From contig JAFDIS010000011.1 of the NCBI GenBank assembly GCA_019307945.1, positions 1 through 64,000 on the forward strand: 64,000 nucleotides of DNA, written 5' to 3'. This document shows positions 16,799 through 27,900 of this stretch, piece by piece; within the stretch, counting starts at the first letter, position 1, and each line of letters starts with the position of its first letter. The translations under genes were made by a program, and so were the position numbers. The notes below the pieces were generated by a model. The model made no database searches and was not told the DNA's origin. It was given only the letters and a program-made list of their open reading frames with translations. Origin of the DNA: Deltaproteobacteria bacterium. GTDB lineage: Bacteria; Desulfobacterota; DSM-4660; Desulfatiglandales; Desulfatiglandaceae.

Positions 16799-19700
16799 TC
16801 AGATTTCCTGGATCATGGCCAGGATTTGGTCTTCGCCGAAACCCTTAAGGTTGATGGCACCGGACCGGCACGATGAGACGCACAGGCCGCAGCCTTTGCA
16901 CAGGGCCTCGTTGATCCGGGCGGTGCCCGCTGGAGGGCCTTCGGCGGCGAGGGCCGGGGCCCCATAGGGGCATAGACTGACGCATACTCCGCAACCGCTG
17001 CATGCGGCGGGATTTACGCCGGCCACCGTGCCTCCTACCTGAATTGTGCCCCTGGACAGGAGCCTGGCGGCCCGGGAGGCGGCCGCCTGGGCCTGGGCGA
17101 TGGACTCGTCGATCGACTTCGGGTAATGGGCCATCCCGCAAAGAAATATCCCGTCCACGGCGAATTCGGCAGGCCCGAGCTTTGCATGGGACTCCACAAA
17201 GAAGCCGTCCTCGTTTGTCGGGAGCTTGAAAAACCGGGCCGTCTCTTCCGAATCACGCGGTACTATGGCCGAAGCGAGCGCCACCAGGTCCGCCGTCAGG
17301 GAGATCTGCTTTCCCAACAACGGGTCCTCGAATCGGACTTTAAGTCCATCTTGGGCGGGCGAGACCGAGGGCTTTCGGTCCGCTTCGTATGGAATAAACA
17401 GTACGCCCGCCTCCCGAGCGGCGCGGTAGAGCATTTCCCGTTCGCCGTAGGTGCGCATGTCCCGGTAGAGGATGTAGACCTTTGCATGGGGATTCATCTT
17501 TTTCAGGTAAAGAGCGCTTTCCACGGCGTGGGTGCAGCAGACCCTGGAGCAGTAAGGTCTTTCGGGTTCCCGGGAACCAACGCACTGGATAAAAACGGCA
17601 CATCCCAGGGTACGCAGGTCCTCATCCTCCCTCATGAACTTCTGGTCCAATTCCAGGTGGGTGACGATCCTGGGGTCCTCCCCGTAGGCGTACTCTCGTG
17701 GTTCGGCCTCCCGGGCCCCCGTGGCGATTACCACGATGCCGTGTTCCAGCACCTCACGGCCATCCCTGCCGTCGAGCGTGGTCTTGAAGTTTCCGACAAA
17801 CCCATCAACTTCCGCCACGCGTGTCTCCAGGCGCAGATCGATGTGCGAGTGGTTCTTTACGGCCTCCACCATCTCGGCCAAGCGTTGCTGGACCGGGTCC
17901 CCCTTCCAGGTCCGGAAGAGCTTTCGCGCCTGCCCGCCGAGAGTCTTCTCCCGCTCCACGAGACAGACCTCGAATCCCTGCGCAGCCAGGTTCAGGGCGG
18001 CCGCCATGCCCGAGATGCCTCCTCCCAGCACCAGGGCCCGCTGGTTGAGATCCAGTTCCGACTCCTCCAAAGGTTCCAGCAGGGCCACCTTGGCCACGGC
18101 CATGCGTACGAGATCTTTGGCCTTTTCCGTGGCGGCCGCCGGATCGTCCTTGTGCACCCAGGAGTCCTGGTTGCGGATGTTGGTCATTTCGAACAGGTAC
18201 TTGTTGAGCCCCGCGTTGACCAGGGTCTCCTGGAACAGAGACTCATGGGTCTTGGGCGTGCACGCGGCCACGACGATCCGGTTGAGACCCTGTTCCCGTA
18301 TCATGTCGGCCATGGTCTCCTGGGTGTCCTGGGAGCAGGTGTAGAGGTTGTCGGTGACAAAGGAGACGTATGGAAGACCCTTTGCGTACTCCACGACGGC
18401 CGGTACGTCCACGACGCCGCTGATGTTGATTCCACACCGGCAGACGAAGACGCCGATCCGGGGCCTTTCGCCCGTTACGGGCCTATACTCGACGGGTTGG
18501 GCTGCTGCCGTCTCCGCGTGTCGCGCTTCCTGGAGCAGGGCCCCGGCCTGGGCTGCGGCCGCCCCCGCCTCGATCACCGACTGCGGGATGTCCTTGGGAC
18601 CCTGGAAGGCGCCGCATACGAAGATCCCGGGCCGGTTGGTCCGCGTGGGCTGAAAGGTCTCCGTGTCACAGAACCTGCCGGGGGTAAGACGGAGTCCCAG
18701 CTTTTCCGCGAGGGCCAGTGAACTTGCCTCCGTTTCCATGCCCACCGACAGGACCACGAGGTCGAAATCTTCCCGCACGGTCTCCTCTTGTTGGTTCACG
18801 TAAGGGATGATCAACCTCCCTTTTCCGGGATCGGACTCCACCGTGGGGACACGCGAGCGGATGAATCGGACACCGTGTTTGTCCCGGGCTTCGATGAAAT
18901 ACCGCTCGAAGTCCTTCCCGTGGGTGCGCATGTCCATGTAAAAGATGGCGCAGTCCAGGGGTCCTGTAGCGTGTTCCTTGGCGATAACGGCCTGTTTGAC
19001 CGCGTACATACAGCAGACGGAAGAACAATAAGGGTTGTCGCAGCGGTTGAGGTCCCGTGATCCCACACATTGGATCCAGGCGATTTTTCGGGGTTCAGAG
19101 TGGTCCGAAGGCCGCAGGAGATGGCCCTCCGTAGGACCTGAGGCGGAAAGGATCCTTTCGAATTCCATGGCCGAAAGGACGTCGGGATGGGCCGAATACC
19201 CGTACGCAGTGATGCGGGCCGGGTCGAAGGGTCGAAAGCCCGGGGCCAGCACCACGGCTCCGACCCGGAGGTCCACTGTTTCGGCCTTCTCGGCATGCGT
19301 TTCCCGGGTCACCGCCCCGGCACCGCAGGCTTCCACGCACAAGTAGCATTCCGAGCAGATTCCGCAGGAAAGACACCGCTCGGCCTCGGCTACCGCTTGT
19401 TCCTCGGAAAAACCGAGTTGCACCTCCTGAAATCCGGAGATGCGTTCGGCCGGGGCAAGGCGCGGCATGGGGTTCCGGGCCACCGGCTCTCTGCCCGCAA
19501 GGGGCGGTTCGGCCACGGGTCCGGTCGTATCTTCACGGCCTTCACGAAGGTCCCGGCCCCGGAATAAGCGATCTATGGAAAGAGCGGCCTGCTTACCGGC
19601 CTCGATGGCCTCGATCACGGTCTTGGGTCCGGTAACCGCGTCTCCCCCTGCGAAGATGTCCGGGTCGTCCGTCTGAAGCGTCAGAGGATCAACACGCATG

Positions 19701-21235
19701 GTACCCCAGTCGGTCAGGGAGCAGGCGCATTCGGGGGTAAGGCAGGACCAGTCCGATTCCTGGCCTATGGCCTGAATCACCCCGTCTACCTCCAGAACGA
19801 ATTCCGAGCCGGCCACGGGGACGGGCCTGCGCCTTCCACTTTCATCCGGTTCTCCCAACTTCATACGGACGCATTCCACGGCCTTGACCCTGCCTCCCTC
19901 GCCTATGATGCGGGTGGGGTTGACAAGGGTGCGGATTTCGATCCCCTCTTCTTCGCATTCCTCCACCTCTTCGGCGTTGGCGGGCATCTCCTCCAGGCTC
20001 CTGCGATATAGAATGAAGGGCTCGCGGGCCCCGAGCCTCTTTGCCGTGCGCACCGCGTCCATGGCTACGTTCCCGCCGCCGATCACCGCGATCCGGTCAC
20101 CGAGAGTGACATGTCGGCCCAGGTTCACGTCCCGCAGGAAATCCACGCCGGAAAGGACACCCTGAAGATCCTCTCCCTCGATACCCATGCGCTTGCATTC
20201 CTGGGCGCCGATGCCGAGGAAAAAGGCCCCATATCCCTCTTTCCGAAGCTGTTCCACCGTAACGTCCCGGCCAAGTTCCACGCCGGTGCGGATTTCCACG
20301 CCCAATTGCCGTATAACGTCGATTTCCGCCTCAATAATGTCCCTGGGCAGCCGGTAGGCGGGGATCCCTACGGTGAGCATGCCGCCGGGTACGGGCAATT
20401 TTTCGAATATGGTGACCGCATACCCTTCCACGGCAAGATAATAGGCACAGGAGAGCCCGGCTGGGCCAGACCCGATCACGGCCACCTTTTTCCCTTTGAG
20501 TTCCTTTCGTTCAGGCACGTAGCGGGTCTCCGAATGAAGGTCCAGGTCCGCCACGAACCGCTTGATGAAATCGATGGCCAGGGGTTCGTCCACCTGGCCC
20601 CTGGCGCAGGCCTCTTCGCAGGGATGGTGACATACCCTGCCGCAGATGGCGGGGAGCGGATTTTGCTCCTTGATGAGTTTCAGCGCCTCCCGGTATTTTC
20701 CACGGGCCACCAGGGCCACGTATCCCTGGACGCTTATATGGGCAGGGCAGGCGGCCTTGCACGGGGCCGTGCCCCGCTTGGAGATGGCGTAGGCGCCGGG
20801 GATGGCCTGGGCGTATTTCTTGAAGATGGCCTTTCGAGACTTCAGGCCCTGCTCATGCTCCGCGGGCAGGGAGACGGGACACACCGCCTCGCAGTCACCG
20901 CAACCCGTGCAACGGGAAGGGTCGATGTAACGGGGATTCCTGTGGACCCTGATCGTGAAGTTCCCGGGCTCGCCGCTGATGCCTTCCACCTGGGCGCAAG
21001 TAATAAGGTGAATGTCCGGATGCCGGCCGACCTCGACCAGTTTAGGCGAGATGATTCACATGGCGCAGTCGTTGGTGGGGAAGGTCTTGTCCAGCGCGCT
21101 CATCACACCGCCGATGGCGGAAGATTCCTCCACCAGGTACACGCGATAGCCCGAATCGGCGAGGTCCAGGGCGGCCTGCATGCCCGCGATGCCGCCTCCC
21201 AAGACCAGAACGGATCCACTCACGTCTCGTGACAT
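16799..21235 (-). CDS. hdrA: Selenocysteine-containing HdrA-GltD-HdrA fusion flavoprotein
   Basis: A 1478-residue protein if the in-frame TGA at 21058-21056 is read as selenocysteine (residue 60). Residues 1-59 hold the HdrA FAD motif [12 protein letters not shown] and end TFPTNDCAM; directly after the TGA the frame continues [17 protein letters not shown], the normal HdrA sequence where other members have Cys or Sec. A ferredoxin motif [12 protein letters not shown] is at 109-120. Then comes a GltD-like NAD(P)H module (about 150-590; CKAACP at 159, GSGPAGLS at 255), a [13 protein letters not shown] cluster region and the rest of the first HdrA unit. The second HdrA unit starts around 925 with [14 protein letters not shown], has [14 protein letters not shown], and ends in two [4Fe-4S] motifs, [12 protein letters not shown] and [11 protein letters not shown]. 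Likely a cytoplasmic electron-bifurcating or -confurcating hub with HdrBC and ferredoxin. Without readthrough the start would be lost or a 1396-residue product would lack its FAD loop. Confidence 0.88.
21023..21040 (-). promoter_or_regulatory. SECIS-like stem-loop after the hdrA TGA
   Basis: In the mRNA, 15 bases after the UGA, CUGGUC pairs with GGCCGG (two G-U pairs) around the loop GAGGUC. Bacterial SECIS elements lie at this distance and show a GU in a small apical loop; the AGGUC here is also present in the E. coli fdhF loop. This is a fold by eye. Confidence 0.55.
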
Positions 21236-21281
21236 GGAACACTCCTTGTCAAAAAGGTGGATGGGGACGCCGAGAAATGGC

Positions 21282-21303
21282 TACAATGTAATTATAATAT
21301 AAC
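21282..21303 (-). promoter_or_regulatory. Tandem 11-bp operator-like repeat near hdrA
   Basis: Two contiguous 11-base units, TACAATGTAAT (21282-21292) and TATAATATAAC (21293-21303), lie 47 bases upstream of the hdrA start. A matching pair lies near hdrC at 21546-21567. An 11-base period is one helical turn, as in PhoB/OmpR-type sites. Confidence 0.55.
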
Positions 21304-21335
21304 CATAAACCCGCATCACGATCAACCAAAAATTA

Positions 21336-21482
21336 GTCACGCCGTATCAGCTCAATAATTAGGGGGATAACAGCGAACATACCACCGGGGCAGGAGGATT
21401 TTTCTTCCGCTCCGGGCCTCCGGGCTGGTCTCTTCAGAAAAACCTTCCTGCCCCTATTTATTGAGCTATTACGTCACGCCGT
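21336..21482. mobile_element. MITE-like hairpin element between hdrA and hdrC
   Basis: A long imperfect inverted repeat spans 21349-21467: the outer arm AGCTCAATAATTA pairs with TATTTATTGAGCT, and the inner arm GGGGCAGGAGGATTTTTCT pairs with AGAAAAACCTTCCTGCCCC. Ten bases, GTCACGCCGT, occur directly repeated just outside at 21336-21345 and 21473-21482, like a target-site duplication. No transposase is present. It could also be a structured intergenic repeat. Confidence 0.45.
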
Positions 21483-21545
21483 TGAAAGGATGGGGAAATC
21501 GTTTCTTTTGTCTTTCTTCTCCGGTTTTTGAGGTTGCCATGTGGC

Positions 21546-21567
21546 TACAATATAGTTACAATATAGT
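21546..21567 (+). promoter_or_regulatory. Tandem 11-bp operator-like repeat on the hdrC side
   Basis: Two perfect contiguous copies of TACAATATAGT (21546-21556 and 21557-21567). Like the pair near hdrA, it is preceded by TGGC. The same orientation and near-identical sequence on both sides of the divergent region suggest joint control of hdrA and hdrCB. Confidence 0.6.
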
Positions 21568-21857
21568 TTCTAAAATGAGCGTTTCAAATTTTGATGAAAT
21601 AATTTTGTTATAAATTTCAACCAGATAAATCCTATTATCGCATGGTGTATTGTCACCCGTAAGGTGGACACCGTGTGAGTCATTTCTTGGGCAGAACATC
21701 AAGATTTGAAACCCAACAGGATTTCCGGTTTTACGGGATCCGCCGCGTTGCCCGCCTGCGCCCCGGGCGGGTTTCCGGGAAACTCGGAAATCGCTCAATT
21801 TGGGCGTTATGTGAAAAAATGCCCCGCGTGACTCAGCGGACAGAGAAGGAGAGGCCC

Positions 21858-22322
21858 ATGGAACGGATCGATCTGGACGCTGCGGACCCGGGTTTTGCCG
21901 AGGCACTGGCCTCCCAACCCGGTGGGGAGCGTATCGCCGCCTGCTTCATGTGCCGCACCTGCGTGGCCAGTTGCCCCATTTCCGCTGTGGACCGCAGATT
22001 TCACCCCTTGCGGATCATACGCTTGGCCCTCTACGGCCTGAAACAAGAGGTCCTGGCCAGCGATTTCATTTGGCTCTGCTCCAGTTGCTATGCCTGCCAG
22101 GAGCGGTGCCCCCAGGGCGTGAAGATCTCCGATTTCATGACGCTCCTCAAGAATCTCGCGGTGAAGGAAGGCCACGTGCCCAGGGGGATAAGGGCCCAGT
22201 TGGATCTCATCCGGGAGCATGGCCGGATCTATCCCATCGACGATTTTGACAACAAGAAACGAAACAAGGCCGGACTGCCTTCCCTGCCCACCTCCTGCGA
22301 CGTAGTCGCTAAGCTGGCTTGA
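21858..22322 (+). CDS. hdrC: HdrC-like heterodisulfide reductase iron-sulfur subunit
   Basis: A 154-residue protein with two [4Fe-4S] motifs, CFMCRTCVASCP (about residues 31-42) and CSSCYACQERCPQ (about 75-87), the HdrC pattern. It would carry electrons between the HdrA flavoprotein and HdrB. I choose ATG 21858 because AAGGAGAGG precedes it; the longer frame upstream has no conserved content. HdrB follows after 39 bp. It is transcribed away from the large HdrA gene, unlike the usual single hdrABC operon. Confidence 0.9.
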   Translation: MERIDLDAADPGFAEALASQPGGERIAACFMCRTCVASCPISAVDRRFHPLRIIRLALYGLKQEVLASDFIWLCSSCYACQERCPQGVKISDFMTLLKNLAVKEGHVPRGIRAQLDLIREHGRIYPIDDFDNKKRNKAGLPSLPTSCDVVAKLA

Positions 22323-22361
22323 GGCGGCGTCCCGCCGTAAGACGGCGCATGAGAAGATCAT

Positions 22362-23237
22362 ATGAATTACGCCCTTTTCCTAGGCTGTACGATCCCCGCC
22401 CGGTCTAGAAACTATGAGATGTCCGCCAGGAGAGTGGCGGAAAAGGTAGGCCTTTCCCTGGTGGACGTGGAAGAGTTCGTTTGCTGCGGTTTCCCGGCCA
22501 AGAACAGTGACCGGGAGTTTTCGGAGACACTCGGGGGCTACAACCTCGCCCTGGCGCAGCAGCGCGGAATGGATATCTGCGTGCTTTGCAGTTCCTGCGC
22601 CTCGGCCCTTACCGAGACGGCCCACAGGCTCTCCTCCGATCCCAGGGCACGCGATCGTGTCAACGGACGCATCGCCGCCGCCGGCCTTCGTTACGACGGG
22701 GACGTGCGGGTGAGGCATTTCGCCCGTCTGCTCCTGGAGGATGTGGCTCCAGAGACCATCACCTCCCGTTGTGAGAGGGATCTCACGGACCTCAGGGTTG
22801 CGGTCCATTACGGATGCCATTACTTGAAGCCGTCCGAAATCTACGACGGGTTCGATGACGTTGAGGCCCCCGACTCGGTGGAAGCCCTGTTGCGGCTCGC
22901 AGGGGTGGACGTGGTGGATTACCCTTCCAAGAAGATGTGCTGCGGGGGCCCCGTGCTTCCCGTTGACGAAAAGCTGGCCCTGGCCGTTGCGCACGAAAAG
23001 CTGACCCAGCTCCGGGATGCGGGTGCGGAGGCCCTCTGCCTGGTCTGCCCCTTCTGTTCCGTGATGTATGACGGGAACCAGAAGGGCATCGAATCGGAAT
23101 TCGATGAGAGTTACGGCCTGCCCGTCCTCTACCTCACGCAGATACTGGGCCTGGCCATGGGGTTCGGCCGGAAAGAACTGGGCCTCAACATGAACGTGGT
23201 GAAGACCAAGAAACTCCTGGCGCGCTATTTCGAGTGA
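22362..23237 (+). CDS. hdrB: HdrB-like heterodisulfide reductase catalytic subunit
   Basis: A 291-residue protein starting MNYALFLGCTIPARSRNYE. It carries the two CCG-domain signatures expected for HdrB noncubane clusters: EEFVCCGFPAKN with a following CSSCASAL, and YGCHYLKPSEI with KKMCCGGPV and CPFCSVMYDGNQ. In methanogens this subunit reduces the CoM-CoB heterodisulfide; in sulfate reducers the thiol/disulfide substrate is not established and might be a DsrC-like protein. Probably co-transcribed with hdrC and perhaps with glpK downstream. Confidence 0.9.
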   Translation: MNYALFLGCTIPARSRNYEMSARRVAEKVGLSLVDVEEFVCCGFPAKNSDREFSETLGGYNLALAQQRGMDICVLCSSCASALTETAHRLSSDPRARDRVNGRIAAAGLRYDGDVRVRHFARLLLEDVAPETITSRCERDLTDLRVAVHYGCHYLKPSEIYDGFDDVEAPDSVEALLRLAGVDVVDYPSKKMCCGGPVLPVDEKLALAVAHEKLTQLRDAGAEALCLVCPFCSVMYDGNQKGIESEFDESYGLPVLYLTQILGLAMGFGRKELGLNMNVVKTKKLLARYFE

Positions 23238-23402
23238 TGCGAGTGGGTTAGGCCCGACTTTTCCTTGAAAGGGGCCGGAGTCCTTTCGATAGGGGAAAAG
23301 GTCGGAATCCCACCCCCTGAAGGGGCCGGCCATCTTTACCGAAAAAATCGTGGAAATGGGTATTCGGTTCTGTTGAGGGCGGGGATTCCGGGAGGTACGA
23401 AT

Positions 23403-24911
23403 ATGGGTGGATGGGTCGGGGCCGTGGACCAGGGGACCACGAGCACGAGATTCATGATCTTTGACCGCAGGGGCCGGGTTGGGGGCATGGCCCAAAAAGA
23501 GCACCGCCAGATTTTTCCCCGGCCGGGTTGGGTGGAACACGATCCCATGGAGATCTGGCGGAACACGGTCGAGGTCGTCTCCGAGGCCCTGGCGTCTTCG
23601 GGGATCAGGGGCGGCGATCTGGAGGCCGTCGGGATCACGAACCAGCGCGAGACCACCGTGGTCTGGGACCGTGCGACAGGGAAGCCCTTCAGCAATGCCA
23701 TTGTGTGGCAGTGCACCCGGACCGAGGAGATTTGCCGAAAGCTGGCGGCGGAGGGCATGGAGGACCGGTTCAGGGAAAAGACCGGGCTGCCTGTTGCCAC
23801 CTATTTTTCAGGTCCCAAGATCCGATGGGTCCTGGATCATCACCCAGAGGCCCGGCGGGCCGCCCGGGAAGGTCGCGCCTGCTTCGGGACCATCGACTCC
23901 TGGCTCATCTGGCGGCTTACGGGCGGGCCGGGAAAAGGGACCCATGTCACCGATGTGACAAATGCCTCCAGGACCATGCTCATGGATCTGCGTTCCTTGC
24001 AGTGGGACCGGGAGATCCTGGATCTTATGGAAATCCCCGAAGATATCCTGCCCCGGATTGTCCCTTCCAGTGATGGCGAACCCTGGGGGTATACCAGGGA
24101 AGAGGGACCCTTCGGCGCACGGATTCCCGTCTGTGGTGCAGTGGGAGACCAGCAGGCGGCGCTCGTGGGGCAGACCTGTTTCCGGGAAGGAGACGCCAAG
24201 AACACTTACGGTACGGGCTGTTTTCTATTACTCAACACGGGCTCTGATCCCAGACCCTCGGCTCACGGCCTGATCACCACCGTGGGTTATCAGGTAAGCG
24301 GTCAAGCCCCCGTGTACAGCCTGGAAGGCTCGGTGGCAGTGGCGGGGGCACTGGTACAATGGCTCAGGGACAACCTGGGACTCATCTCCACAGCCTCCGA
24401 GGTGGAGGATCTGGCGCGGTCCGTTAAGGACAACGGCGGCGTTTACATCGTCCCCGCCTTCTCGGGACTCTTCGCACCCTACTGGCGGCCGGACGCCAGG
24501 GGCGTAATCACGGGGCTCACCCGATACGCTGATAAGGGACACCTGGCCCGCGCCGCTCTGGAAGCCGTGGCCTACCAGACCAGGGACATCGTGGATGCCA
24601 TGGAGAAGGATTCAGGGGTTTCCCTCAAGAGGCTCAAGGTGGACGGCGGCATGGTGGCCAACGAACTCCTCATGCAGTTTCAAAGCAATATCCTGGGGGT
24701 CCCGGTGATCCGGCCGAGGGTGTCGGAGACCACGGCCCTCGGCGCCGCCTATATGGCGGGTCTTGCCGTGGGGTTCTGGAAGGGCCTGGAAGAATTACAA
24801 TCCAACTGGTATGCGGACAAGACCTGGCGGCCTGCCATGGGGGAGGAGGAGCGACGGGCGGGCTACAGGGGATGGAAAAAGGCGGTGGAACGGTCCCTGG
24901 GGTGGATCTGA
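23403..24911 (+). CDS. glpK: Glycerol kinase
   Basis: A 502-residue FGGY-family kinase that phosphorylates glycerol to glycerol-3-phosphate with ATP. Key features are the N-terminal phosphate loop [16 protein letters not shown], the substrate region with [12 protein letters not shown] and [19 protein letters not shown], and the ATP-binding [11 protein letters not shown]. Length is normal. The ATG at 23403 has GGGAGG ten bases upstream. It lies 165 bp after hdrB; no glycerol facilitator or dehydrogenase is nearby, so its pathway role here (glycerol use or recycling) is not fixed. It converges on the giant gene on the other strand with 43 bases between stops. Confidence 0.94.
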   Translation: MGGWVGAVDQGTTSTRFMIFDRRGRVGGMAQKEHRQIFPRPGWVEHDPMEIWRNTVEVVSEALASSGIRGGDLEAVGITNQRETTVVWDRATGKPFSNAIVWQCTRTEEICRKLAAEGMEDRFREKTGLPVATYFSGPKIRWVLDHHPEARRAAREGRACFGTIDSWLIWRLTGGPGKGTHVTDVTNASRTMLMDLRSLQWDREILDLMEIPEDILPRIVPSSDGEPWGYTREEGPFGARIPVCGAVGDQQAALVGQTCFREGDAKNTYGTGCFLLLNTGSDPRPSAHGLITTVGYQVSGQAPVYSLEGSVAVAGALVQWLRDNLGLISTASEVEDLARSVKDNGGVYIVPAFSGLFAPYWRPDARGVITGLTRYADKGHLARAALEAVAYQTRDIVDAMEKDSGVSLKRLKVDGGMVANELLMQFQSNILGVPVIRPRVSETTALGAAYMAGLAVGFWKGLEELQSNWYADKTWRPAMGEEERRAGYRGWKKAVERSLGWI

Positions 24912-24954
24912 GCCCACACCCCCCTCCCGGTCCATGCACTTCCAGGCCCACACC

Positions 24955-27900
24955 CTATGGGCCGGATCGCGAAGCGGGCAGGGCGCTCAATCTTTCCAGT
25001 GCCAGATCAAACTTCCTGGCGATCAGGTTTTCGAATTCCTTTCCCAGGTAGGGCCGGTTTTGCTGAAGGTACCACTTTATGCTGTTCCAGTAGTCCCTCA
25101 GTTCTTCGGCGTCGTTGATGGAATCCAATATCACTTCGATTTCCCTCAGTTTTTTCCGCCTCAGGTTGTCCTTTCTTATCTCATAGAGATCCTGGAGGCG
25201 GTGACGCTGTTCACTGGAAAATCCCATGTCCAGGGAGCGCATACCGAGGTCCTGGGCCAGGTGATGTAATTCGGCGAAGTCCTGAATGAGTTCCATTTGT
25301 TTGGCGGCCTTGGCCAGGGTGCTGTCGATGATCCTTTCGAGCCGTTCTTCAAAGGCCCGCTCCAGGGCCAGTTCGTAGTCCTCGGTGGGGAACGGGTGCT
25401 TTCGGAGAGACCTCAGGCTGTAATGGAAATAGTTCTTGAGTTGGTCAAGGTCGTCGATGGTCTGCATGTAGGAGACCTTGCGCTCCATGTGGATTTTGTC
25501 TTGGAATTCCACGGAAAGGACGCGGCCCCCAGGGCCGGTCTTGAGAAGGACCCCTGACTTTGCCTTGAAGAGGCGGCTTGGTCTGGCCTTGTTCGCCCAG
25601 ATCCTTTCCATGGGAATGCCGTTGAGGAAGTCGTTGACCGCCTCGTAGCGCTTTTCGATGACGTCGGCCATGCCCGTGTAGTTGATGCAGATGGATCCAT
25701 CTGTCTCCTCCATGGCCGTGGTGCCCACAAGTCCCGCCAGGATGAGTTTCAACTGGTTTTGGTAGCTCAAGAAATCACTCACCTTTTCGTAGCCGAAAAC
25801 ACGTACCCGGTCGCGCAGGAGGCGATCCAGCATGAAGTGCCGAATGGATTCGTCCAGGTTCTGGAGCGTTCGGTAGATTCGGAAGGCCTCGTACACCTCC
25901 CTTTCGTAGGATGCGTACCCTATGCTGGAAAGCTTTCTCTTCTTGTAAATGAATTTGAGAGGCACCTTGACCATGAGGTTGACCAAGTCCACGAACTCCA
26001 CGTAGCGAATTCCGTGAAGGCGGAAGAGGCGCTCCATGGCGAAGATGCGCTCCCCCGCCCGTAGGGTCTCCTCGTCCGATTTGCCGGGCCAGCGGCCCGA
26101 GTCCAGATAACGGCCTGCCGACACACCTTCCGGCAGGCCGACCCGATCATAATATTGCAGGGCGAAAAAGAGCCCTCCCCTGTACCTGAAGAGTTCCTTT
26201 TGGGCGAGATCCAGGGTGGTCTTGCCTTCCAGGATGTCCCGGCAGAGCCCCCGGATCCGGAAAAGCCGTGCGGCGAGGTCCTCCAGCACCAGATCTTCAC
26301 CCAGGGCGGAGAGCATGATGAAGGAAAGTACGAACAAGGCGTCGAGCAAGTCCGGGTCTGCGGCACGCAAGATGTTCTCCAGCGCAGCGAATCCCATCTC
26401 GCCACGGATCATGTGGTGAAAATCGCTGTGGTGCCTCACCAGGAAGAGAAGGTGGTTCCGGGCCTCCTCGCCCAGCTGGAGTCTTTCCGGGATGCCTTCT
26501 TTTTCGAGAATGACTGCGCCCGCATTTCCCAGATCCGCGGGGTTGATTACGTCACGGTACCTGTCCCGCAGTTCGGGCACCCTGGCAAGGTCCTGGAGGA
26601 CCACGGCCTTGGCCAGGGCTTCGAACAAGGGTGGCGATGCGGCCAGGCCCGCCACGATGTGTTCCAGGGCCTGGATCTGGGATTCATTGACCCCCACGAT
26701 ACCGGTGGCCATTGGACCGAATTCACGCTGGGCGAGGTGATGGAGGAAATGGACGTTTTGAAAATCCTCCCGCCGCCCCCGGATGAGGGCCTGGAGCTTC
26801 CTCGCGGAATTCAGGATGTATTCAGTGACCGAGGTCTTCAAATACAGCCTGCCCGAAAGGTCGGCCTTTCGCAGTGCGGTGAACTCGGGAAGGATGAAAT
26901 TCAGGATGGAGGGCGCGTGTCGGTGTAGCAGGTTTAGATCCGTATATAGGGCCTCGGGCCGAAAAAGGATTTGAAGGAGATCCGACTTGAGGGATTCCCG
27001 CAGCGTGTCGGCCTGCTGGAACCATTTCCGCTGGCGCGCCGGGAGTCGGGAGCGCATCTCTTTATCCCGCGTGAGCCTCAGATGCCCCTGGTAGAAGCTC
27101 TCCAGGTGCGAAAAAAGCGCCTCGATCCTTTCCAGGTCCTCAAGCGGCAGGTCGTTCAACGTGTGTCCCGCCCATTTCCGGGAAAGGACGCGAAGATCCT
27201 CGATGTTTTGATCCAGGTCCACGTAGAGGATCTCCAGGGCCTGGGTGTCACGGTTGACGCGTAGTTGGAAACCTGATCCCACGATGAATGCGGAATGGTT
27301 TTCGTAGACTTGTTTGCTGAATTGTCTGAGCGACTCCAGGTCCAGGTACTGAATGCGGATCCTGGCGGCCTCCTGCTCCACCCGGCGTATCCGCTCCTCT
27401 ATCTGTTCCTCTTGCACATCGGCCAGGATGGGATTGAAGTTGATTACATCTCCCCGGACCACGTTTACCGTGATCCACAGGAGGACGAACACCAGGCCGC
27501 TGTCCATGCGCTGGAAGAGATGTCCCGTGCCGTGAAACTCCATCCCGAGGAATTTCCGGTAAAAGGCGGGCAGTTCCACCGGATCCAGCTTCAAGTGTTG
27601 CTGCTCCACCAGTTCGATGGTCTCAAGGAGATGTATGATGCTTTCGATTCTGGACACCTGCGCTTCGTCATAGTCGGCCAGGGCCTCTTTTTCCATGGGA
27701 CCCTTTTCCCGCAACTCCGCCCAATTGTCCAGAAACTCGAAGTGGTTGGCCATTTTCAGAATTTTCCGGACGATCTTGTTATGTATTCCTCCCAATGAGC
27801 TGATACGCTCATCGAGGAGGCCGTCCCAGTCCAGTTCCCGGTTCGTGGCCACGCGGACAGTGGCCTCGTACAGATCGAAGAGTTCCGCCAGTTGGCCCTG

